A stretch of DNA of 64,000 bases from Clytia hemisphaerica (Eukaryota; Cnidaria; Hydrozoa; Leptothecata; Clytiidae): the NCBI GenBank assembly GCA_902728285.1, contig CACVBU010000046.1:1801968-1865967 (forward strand). The letters run 5' to 3'. The position numbers and the translations under genes were made by a program. The notes below the pieces were generated by a model. It was not told where the DNA came from, searched no databases, and saw nothing but the letters and a program-made list of their open reading frames with translations. This document shows, in pieces, positions 55,976 to 64,000 of this stretch. The number at the start of each line of letters is the position of its first letter. Within the stretch, counting starts at the first letter, position 1.

Positions 55976-57230
55976 CCAGCGGTTTGCGTGAATGGGGCAT
56001 TTTCGGTTGCGTGAATGCGTGAAAATTGGGAAAACTAGTGTATATGTATAAGAATTGCGAAGCGATCCAGGCAAGTCACTCGATTCGCAAGTTGCAAGCA
56101 AAATATTTTAGGGTCACGCACTAGAAATTGCGATTTTAAAATAGATTCGTAATCAATTCGTAAATACAAACCCCGCGAAACCCTAGGCTGCTGGCATCCA
56201 CTAACGGATTCGTGCTCCTTATAGAGGATGCTTAATAAGCTATATTTCCTTTGTCCAGAGAAATGCCGCCTTTAGCCGATATACGGCTAAAGACATGTTT
56301 AGCTGGCGAGTGTCTACAAATATAACATTACGTAATGTTTAAGTTTTCTGTGAGGCACCAAATCGTAGATTGGAAAATATATTGGGATTTCGAAAAAAAA
56401 GTAGGCGGAAGGAAGTTTGCTTGTTTTTCTTCCTTCTTTCTTGTTTAATGTGGAGATTTTGTAAAAGATGAGAAATTAGATTTATTGAATTTAAGTGCCC
56501 TGGTGTATCTTCTGTGTGCACCAACAAAATTTTGCTTCATAAAACTACATTTTGATGCTTGAATTTGGACTTGTATGAGTGTATAACTTTTTACCACACT
56601 GGATTCGTTGATCACTTTGGCTCCAGATAATTGTTTTGTCAGTTCTAACAGATAGTTACAGATTATTTCAAGGTATTCTAGTTATGTATATACAGTAGAT
56701 TTTGGGGTCATATTGAATATTTCTGACATTAGTTCTTTATGATTCTACAAAAGGGAGTGTTGTTGTTCCTTCAACAAGGGCCTTTAAATGTTAAAACAAA
56801 TAAAGAACTTTTCTTCATTTCACTTTTTAGTACTGTGTGGCCTTTGTATCTTTCAGGTACTTAGCTTCAATTCTTTGAAGAGATTGGAGTGTTTCTGGTT
56901 GTTTTCTATCACTTTTGTGTTCATATTTGTATTTTTTGAGCTTCGACCGAAGAGCTGATGGAAAAGTTTTGATAAATTTACAGACCAGATATCTTATAAA
57001 AGCAAAAGTCGAAAATAAATCTACAGACTGTACATAATGCGCGCATCAGATTGTTTTTTATCTTTTTTTCTGTTTCGTTTTTCTGGTCTGTGATTCGAAT
57101 TTCGAACGTAAACATTCCATTGAAACGTTCGAAATGATCGTTTTTGCGTACGCATCAATGTCAATCAAATTATTAGCTCGCCAAGATTTCCTTTGCGAAC
57201 CGGAAAGCGGTTGGTAGATCATTAAGCAGA

Positions 57231-58292
57231 CCTATACTACCTGGGGTTTTGTAGAGGTCTGCGATTCAGACTAGCGAAACCCCGACAACTGCTAGGGTCC
57301 AGGAAGACTTTAGAGATTTACTCAAACACTTCAGGCGTACAAGCTTGCGACATTCACTTCTAGTTCTACGGATTTGAGGGAAATTTACAAATTTTTTTAT
57401 GAATCGTTGGAAATTGAGCCCTTTCAAATGAATGTGACTTATAGTTTAAAAATTTTCCCTTAATCCATTATGCTCTTACTCTACTCTCTAAGAATATTCA
57501 ATAAAAAGGAAAAGTTTGTCTGCCTTAAAAGCATTAAGTATTTTTAGTTATCATTTTTTGTTTTGAACTTGTTTTACTTCCGGTTTCAAATTCCTTGCGT
57601 TCAAAATCGAACTTTCGAATCTTTGATTTCGAACGTTCGAATTATAAAAAGTAAAACTCTTTTTCCAAAATGCAACTTTTTGACAAACCCCTTAACCCTA
57701 TTCGGCCTAGGGGGGGGCTCTTTCTGTTTGGAGGTCAAACTATTGCTAATAGCTCCTGAAATAATAGAGCCTTTGCCGTGAAATTTCTGTAAATTCCTAA
57801 CTTTTATTTAGCTTCAAAATAAATAAAAAATTTGACACCTAAATATTTTCACACATTGAGCATGATGAAATTTCTGACAGTAAGGTGTCACAAAAATTGA
57901 CACTTTTCCAATACAAATTTATTTTCAATGACAAATATATCGTTTAAACCGTAATATTTAGGATAAAATAAGCATTTTAAACTCAAGCAACTTTTTCCTA
58001 AAGCCTTTGTTAGAATACAATAGCTATTTATAAGAACAAAGGAAATTTTCGGTTTTTGGTCACTTTGGGCATGATGAGTGACGTCATCAAAAAATTATTG
58101 TGTCAAAAGTTACCTTACGTCACAAGGATTTTGTGTGCAAAATTTCATCCAGAAAGACCCACTAGATCAAAAGTAAGGGGTGGAATAAATTCTTCCAGGT
58201 TAGCCATATCCAAAATATTTTTCTTCCAATTTCAAAGCATACGAAAAGTTAGTCTGAATGGCAGACCTCTACAAAACCCCAGGTAGTATAGG
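57231..58292. mobile_element. Inverted-repeat element of about 1.06 kb, CCTATACTACCTGGGGTTTT ends
   Basis: Arms 57231-57272 and 58251-58292 are 42 bp inverted repeats with one mismatch, CCTATACTACCTGGGGTTTT then GTAGAGGTCTGC(G/C)ATTCAGACT. A solo copy of the arm is at about 45700. The interior has no convincing ORF. No clear target duplication, so the class is unknown. It could also be two adjacent inverted copies of the dispersed repeat. Confidence 0.55.
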
Positions 58293-59917
58293 AGCACTCT
58301 ATAAGGAGCACGAATCCGTTGGTATGCCAGTAGCCTAACGAAAAGTCCAAATTCGTGTTGTGCTCACTTCATATCTATCTAAAAGGAATGGTTTTCCAAC
58401 CATATGTATACAGTTCATTTTTCAGCTTTGATACTCTTCTTGCAATGAAGCAACAATAAAAATTCCATCTTCTTTCTTCTCATTCCGCAAGTTCATGGTT
58501 CAGCTGCTTTCTTCGTTTTTTTTCAGGCATCACCGCCTCTTTTTTTGTTTTTCTTTTCAAAACACAAACGTCTCTTTTCAAAACAACAATGTTTTTGTAA
58601 CATTCGAATTTGGAAAGTTCGAAAGACTTTGCTCGAGTCAATGCAATGACTTCTTAAAAATTGAGCGTTTTGAACGCTTCTTGAACGCTTCCAGTCCGCG
58701 CTGATTTTCCGACCTCTTCTTTAGATTTCCTAATTTAAACCTTAGGGAGATAAAAACAAGGCTTATCTAGTACCGGCGACAGGGTGTATTATCTCCGTAG
58801 CTTTTAAGAATTGGTACATCTAAACGCACGAGACGACACTTTTTGAAAAAAACGAATTTAACCATCCGTAATTCCAGGTCTCTCCGCCGCGATTCTACGT
58901 TTGATCTAAGGCAGGGCGGACGACTTTCTCAATTTTTTCTGCGTTTGAAAGATTGGATGTATATAGTAATTTTTCATTTGCGCTTCCCAGCGTAGGTGAG
59001 ATTTAAAGGTATATATACACGATAGCAAAACTGCTTCGCTCATGTATATTCGCTTCGCAAAAATACGTGAATGCGTGAATTCAAAAACTTGCGTGAACGT
59101 GAAAATTCACTTTTTGATTGCGTGAATCTGGGTAGTCTACACAATAGACAGATCCAGGCTTTTAGGCCTTACTCTTGGTCTATAGGCACTGCTATAGGCG
59201 GCCACTAGTGACCCCCACCGGGAATTGCTTATTAATAGGTTTAAACATAATAGACAACATTCCCAAAAGATGTTTATCAATAGAGATTTTAAATAAAAGA
59301 ATGTTTAAAACACAGCTCATTGGCTTAGGTTTCGAAACTCTCTATTGTTTCATTAAAACCTCAGTGCGCATGCGATTTATCTGGAGAATTTCAATATTCA
59401 AAACAAGAGCAGTGCTCATAGCCCGAAGAGTAGGAGTTTTACGCTCGAAACAAAGGAAGATATGACGTAGCCTAGAATCTGGGCTATTGTGTGCGTGGTG
59501 AATACGTGAATTTTCCCTTTTTTCTACCGATCATGTGCAGTTTTTCCGATTTTCCAATGTTTCCCCGATTTTTCCCGAAAATTTTCCAATTTCCTGTAAA
59601 ATCGGGTTATTGTGTGAAACTCGAGGAAAATTTGCGTGAATGCGTGAATTTCGAAAAAAAATTGCGTGATTGCGTGAATTGAGGGTCCACTACACTGGGG
59701 GGCCTCTATTAATAGATATTACTGACACTGATGCAGGGATAAAGATATGGATATTCTTAACTTTTTGAAAAATCATCCAAAATATTCTTACACGGTATTC
59801 TCTTGTTAGATTAGGATCGACATTTAACCTAAATGTAACATTAAGACATACCTGAAAATGGCATTTTTAGGTTCTTTTGCCGAGTTCCACGATGGTGATA
59901 TTCTTTAGTATATTCTT

Positions 59918-60276
59918 CCCGGGGGGGGGGGGGTACTTAGGCAAAATGGGTGCCGGGTATGTGCAAGCCATATAAGGGTACCTTTTCTCATTCCTCAAAA
60001 GTCTCTCAAAGGGGTACAAATTCAAAATTTAGTCTCTGAAAGGGTCCCAAAATCACAAAAATCAAAAATTTCTCTCTCAAAGGGTCACGATTTCCAAGAA
60101 TTTTGACCAAAATTTGGTGAAAATCAAACCAAAATTTGGAAAAAATGGACCAAAATTTAGGAAAAAGTCTCTCAAAGGGTCCCAAAATCACCAAAATTTT
60201 GTCTCTCAAAGGGTCGATTTTCGATTTTCGGCTCGGACATACCCGTCACCTCGCAAACCTAGTACCCCCCCCCGGG
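59918..60276. mobile_element. polyG hAT-like MITE, 359 bp, 8 bp TSD ATATTCTT
   Basis: CCCGGGG start with a G run, 'acttaggcaaaatgggtgcc', 'gggtatgtg'; end 'cggacatacccgtcacctcg', 'aacctagtacccc', CCCGGG. ATATTCTT is exact on both sides (59910-59917 and 60277-60284). The interior has 'gtctctcaaagggt' repeated about six times. Same family as 54627-54988. Confidence 0.85.
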
Positions 60277-60651
60277 ATATTCTTAATTTTTTTCATCATG
60301 AATATTCTTATAAAGTATATTCTTATAAAAAGACGTGTATTGTTTCGACTAACAAAATTGCTGATGTATGAGAGTTTTTCAAATCGTGAAATACGACTGG
60401 TGTTTACGGAAATTTTGATGTTGTTTTTAGTGGTTTTGAAAGGTAAAGAAATTTAAGGTAAATTAATTATGTCTGCTGTCTGGCTGGATTTCGCCAAAGT
60501 GTCCAAAGATTTACTCACAACCTCACAGTCTGCGTCATGCAAACTGCACCAGACTTCTTTAGTCGCACCACCAGCACCAGACTCTAAAATTTTAGAAACT
60601 TTGTAATTATATTGAGGAAAGAATTTCTTTTCTAAAATTTTGAGTCTGAAT

Positions 60652-60905
60652 CCCGGGGGGGGGGGGGTACTAGGGTTGGCGAATGAGGGGTATGTGCGGA
60701 CGGGACCTCCGAAAACTGACCCTTAGAGAGACTGATTTTTGCTGAAGGTGACCCTGAGAGAGACTTTTTCAATTTTTTTTTTCAATTTTTGAAAAAAGTC
60801 ATACCCTTAGAGAGACTTTATTACAATTTTTTCTCTGGAAATCTAAAAAATTTCCTAAAAATCCTGAATTTTCCGACCCTTAGAGAGACCAAATTAAAAC
60901 TTTCT
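60652..60905. mobile_element. polyG MITE, one end (inverted orientation)
   Basis: CCCGGGG with a G run, then 'tactagggttggcgaatgag', 'gggtatgtgcgg', then 'cccttagagagac' repeats. This is the reverse complement of the right half of 54627-54988. The other terminus is absent. Confidence 0.65.
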
Positions 60906-61451
60906 GATTTTTTGAATGCCAAGGCTAGTCATATATCACATAAAAGTCACAAAATCGAGAAAATAATGCCCCCCAATAGTGCCATCCGCGAAAATTAATC
61001 CCCGCGAAATCTTAAAATTTCGCGGATGAGCTCAACCACGAAATTTAATCCCCGCGAAAATTTATCCCATTAAAGTAACCCTTCCAATGAAAAAACATTC
61101 CACTACTATCATACTTTTCTCTTCTTCCTCCATCAAACATCCATCCTTCATTTTCTGTCCATGTGCATATTCTTTCCTTTTCCCATTTTCAACCATACTC
61201 ATTTTTCACTATGTTCTTTTCCTGTTATAAATCCCCTTCCGTTTCATAAATATTAATTACATGAAAGTTTTTCTTTTTGATCAATATTTCTACACGTAAA
61301 AAGGAAACAAAAGAATCATTAACAATATAATAAAATTCGATATAAAATAATTGCACACAGCTCCAATAATCCTGTTTTCTTCACAAAGAACCGTGCGTCC
61401 TGTACAAATTTTCCCTCTGGGAAATGAAAAAGATCTAGCTGTTATTCAGAG

Positions 61452-61756
61452 CATTGAGTTTAAAGCCCGAAGGGCTAGAGTAGAATCTCTAACCTTTCCC
61501 AGGCAAAAAAAAGTGAAGCCACTTATTTCCCATCCAGAACGCGCCTAGAACGCGTTACAACCATGACGACGGATTATATCTAGCGGTTCCTTTGTTTCCG
61601 GGAACTGAATTTTTTGAAATTTAATCATAGATATTTTAATTTCAATCTGGCGTTTGTGTAAAAACCACACGCGGGCGTTCTGAATGGGAAATTAAGTAGC
61701 TTCGTTTTCCATTCAAAAGTTTCTACTTTAGCCCCTTCGGGGCTTTAAACTCAATG
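61452..61756. mobile_element. MITE with CATTGAGTTTAAAGCCC ends, 305 bp
   Basis: Left CATTGAGTTTAAAGCCCGAA then GGGCTAGAGTAGAA; inverted right CATTGAGTTTAAAGCCCCGA then AGGGGCTAAAGTAGAA. The ends themselves can form a GCCCxxCGGGC hairpin. The interior includes CACACGCGGGCGTTC. Related pieces lie at 28055-28450 and about 42051. Duplication not seen. Confidence 0.65.
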
Positions 61757-61766
61757 GTGATAACAT

Positions 61767-61950
61767 CCCCGGGGTGGGTAGTAGGGTTGGCGGATGAGGG
61801 GTATGTACCGACGGGACCTCTGAAAACTGACTCTTAGAGAGACCAAATTTCTAAAGAATTTTATTTCATTTTGAGCCTTCAGCCTTCCCACTTTTACGGT
61901 TGTTCCGCCGGGCCTGGTCCGCATACACCCAGCACCCATTTTTGCTTGCA
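61767..61950. mobile_element. Internally deleted polyG MITE
   Basis: 'ccccggggtgggtagtaggg', 'ttggcggatgaggggtatgt', 'cttagagagac' at the left, and 'ggtccgcatacacccagcac', 'ccatttttgc' at the right, which are the two termini of the polyG family with most of the middle missing. It abuts the MITE ending at 61756. Confidence 0.55.
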
Positions 61951-61964
61951 TCGCATTAACAGCA

Positions 61965-62055
61965 TCAACCTCGGAACAATAGAATTTCTATCCCCATCAG
62001 GATTTCAATAGGAATTTTTATCCCCAATGAGGAGACAGGGGCGTACTGAAGTGTA
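61965..62055. mobile_element. Fragment of the ACACCCCTG MITE family
   Basis: 'ggaacaatagaatttctatc', 'cccatcagg' and 'tttttatccccaatgagg', then 'agacaggggcg', matching the 3' interior and end of 49260-49538. Confidence 0.5.
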
Positions 62056-62443
62056 AACATAATCATCTGTTTATCAATAAATTTATTTCAAGGAACAAAA
62101 GACATTAAAAAAGTTGGCAGAAAATTGTATTGTTTTATAGCATTATACCTATTTACAAAAAAAACAAAATAATTTGTACGTAAAAGCTAATTAAAACATT
62201 AACAGTGACTGTGTGTAATGGTTAAAATAAAAAAACATCTAAAAAAGCTGACATTTATATACAAATAAATATAATTCTTCAAAAACAAATAAAATGTTTA
62301 TAAAAATAAAATCAGCAAAGTGTTGGAATGATGAGTCATTTGATCCTTGTTGTTGGGAAGAATTTGGTGTCCGAGAATATATTCGGGAAATTAGGTAGAA
62401 CAGGTGGATATAATGGGAAGGGGTTTTGAGGGATTGAATTATG

Positions 62444-63992
62444 TTACTGGCAACAAGGATGTTTATTCAACAACTTCTTTTGAGGAACCATAAGATTTGC
62501 TGTTTGTGCATTACTGGAAACATCAAAGTTGTTTTGCACCATGACATATTCTGCTTGGTTTACCAGTGTACTGAAAATAAAAATTAAAATTAATTGGTTA
62601 AAACGAAGAAACGAAGTCATCTGTCAGATGCAAAATTCTTAATTTTTTTTCTCCCTAAAAACCCACCCTGAAAAGTGGTGGTAATGACCAAAAGTCGAAA
62701 CTGTCAGATGCAGCTTTCAAAATTTAATGAATTTGCGGTCAAAATTGTCAAATATTTTTATAGCTTGGAGAAAGAGCGAACCTGACCAACGGCAAGTAAT
62801 TACCAAATAATGAGTTACCCGCCCTCCCCTCCGAGAAAAAGGCCCACCCATGAAATCACGCAAACCGCTGTTGAGAGGGCGAAGTCTCTTTGGTGGATTG
62901 ATTATGATTTTTGTTTTCCACCTAGGTTCAATTGTGAGAAAAATAAATTCCCTTCAAAATTGAGTCACTCTAGAAATTTTACTATACGAGAGAGAACTTT
63001 GGTCTTAAACCCTAGTGATGTTTTCAGAAAATAACTCACCTAGACATTATGTGCAATAACGATTGGATATTTTGACCAGACTTTGCACTGACTTCCATAA
63101 ACATTGCATTGTGTGCCTAAAAGATGAAATTGTCGTTTTTTGATCTTGTCTCTAAGTACTTCTGGTTTATTTTCATTTTGTTACGCTGAAGGCATTGTCT
63201 AGACGATGTTATCGTCCGTTACAGTGATAATAAAGGCGGGAAAAATGGCGGTATGGCGTTATGGCGGTATACGGAAAAAAATCGGCGGGAGAGTTTCGAA
63301 CACTGTAAACATCTCCGCCACTGCTTACTCCACCCGAATTTATCACGCGTCTCCTAAACTATTCCCTTTTTTAGTGATCTTGTGTAGACGATAGGATCGT
63401 CTAGGCATTGTCTTGTAGTTCCGAGTGATCTACGCACGGCTTGTTAGTCTTTTTGAATCGTTCCAAACTCCATGACTACGCATGTAGAAAAACATCTTCA
63501 CATAGAAACGGAAGAGAAACGGAAGGAAAACTATTTCCAACTATCTTCAAACGTCAGAAATTTAATTTCAATTGTGCAGAGAATGGGCAAGGCTAAAGGT
63601 GTTATCAATCAATTACTGCTAGTAGTCCTTCTATAGAAATTTTCTACATTTTTCTTGGTTAATGTAGTGTACTTTTTCCATTGAATTTCAAATGGGAATG
63701 AAATTAAAGTCGATTTCTGGATTTCTGAACGGGACCGAAATTGTAGTGTATTTTTCCCACCGATGACGCAATTTTGGCCCCATCTTACAGTCGCGCAGGG
63801 CTCATCGGGTCTGTAACACATAGTGTAGGGTTACATTCAACGTTTGACGCATTGTGTCGGCTAGGAAACTCTGGTAAGTTTTTTCCATACCTTAGCATAT
63901 TGCTCAGCCTTGGCGCACGAAATCTTTCGATCTCCTTCACTATCCACTTTATTGCCAACAATGATGACCAACACATTATCATCAGTAAATTC
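62444..63992 (-). CDS. Rab-family small GTPase, 3' three exons (5' half outside the window)
   Basis: Exons 63891-63992 (EFTDDNVLVIIVGNKVDSEG, then DRKISCAKAEQYAK), 63040-63116 (AHNAMFMEVSAKSGQNIQSL, LHIMS) and 62444-62570 (STLVNQAEYVMVQNNF ... KKLLNKHPCCQ, stop). GT-AG borders and phases 0 and 2 match. GNKVD is the G4 guanine-specificity motif and VSAKSG the G5 motif. CCQ after a basic, variable tail is a double-cysteine geranylgeranylation signal, so the protein should be membrane-attached and act in vesicle traffic. The spacing from G4 to G5 and from G5 to the end is normal for Rabs. AKxxxxMFxExSAKxGxN recalls Rab6/Rab5, but the subfamily is not settled. G1-G3 and the switch regions would lie beyond 64000. 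The first intron holds a 204 bp transposon. Confidence 0.93.
63200..63403. mobile_element. 204 bp inverted-repeat element with 9 bp target duplication
   Basis: Ends TAGACGATGTTATCGTCCGT and inverted TAGACGATCCTATCGTCTAC. GGCATTGTC is repeated exactly outside (63191-63199 and 63404-63412). A 9 bp duplication points to Mutator- or Merlin-like transposition rather than hAT or mariner. The ends are themselves near-palindromic (GACGAT...ATCGTC). Located in the Rab intron. Confidence 0.75.
63790..63830. mobile_element. Possible fragment of the 'GGGTCTGTGA' MITE end
   Basis: 'ctcatcgggtctgtaacaca', then 'tagtgtaggg', resembles the right terminus of the 35182 and 50465 copies with several changes. 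Weak. Confidence 0.3.
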
Positions 63993-64000
63993 CTATGGGA

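Noticed and set aside
1..64000. CRISPR array, bacterial operon, rRNA operon
   Set aside because: Repeat spacings here (52 bp array, AACGTT array) have diverged spacers related to each other and lie in transposons; the window is spliced eukaryotic DNA.

Overview
The window looks like nuclear DNA from an invertebrate metazoan. It is AT-rich by eye (not computed), has short spliced exons with GT-AG borders, and is crowded with small non-autonomous DNA transposons. Retrotransposon and Helitron-type remains of kinds common in cnidarians, sponges and other marine invertebrates are also present. I cannot name the species. There is no operon structure, rRNA, CRISPR array or convincing tRNA gene.

Four host genes can be supported, all on the minus strand. 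(1) 2028-5092: the 5' part of a coiled-coil gene resembling the Golgi golgin GCC1 (three exons). A decayed plus-strand cysteine-protease ORF of transposon type (2891-4209) sits in its second intron. (2) 6239-12046: a KIAA0930 homologue. Nine constitutive exons join in phase, and there is one candidate alternative terminal exon (8089-8200). (3) 21775-26821: an ETS transcription factor with an N-terminal ETS domain of the ELK/LIN-1 type (three coding exons). A phase-compatible exon at 35556-35745 may be an alternative start of this gene or the first exon of another. (4) 62444-63992: the 3' half of a Rab-family GTPase with GNKVD and SAK motifs and a double-cysteine prenylation tail. Its 5' exons lie beyond the window.

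The remainder (12-21 kb, 27-62 kb, and the introns) is mostly repeats. The left edge holds a frameshifted non-LTR retrotransposon. A tRNA-derived SINE candidate with a simple-sequence tail lies at 21.3-21.5 kb. About twenty inverted-repeat elements are visible, many with target-site duplications readable in the sequence. These include TA-flanked mariner/pogo-like MITEs, a TTA-flanked Harbinger-like MITE, hAT-like elements with 7-8 bp duplications, and a 204 bp element with a 9 bp duplication inside the Rab gene.

The most unusual structures are two hAT-like elements packed with internal repeats. One (47200-48596) carries about a dozen copies of the odd palindrome AGTACA-C-TGTACT every ~52 bp. 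The other (7028-7902) carries about eight copies of a GC-rich module in both orientations. Other notable items are a 51 bp perfect inverted repeat (55555-55819), an AACGTTAGATGAACG tandem array apparently derived from a MITE, and a 208 bp tandem duplication whose second copy is split by an insertion. I found no new enzymatic or defence system. The novelty here is in repeat architecture.
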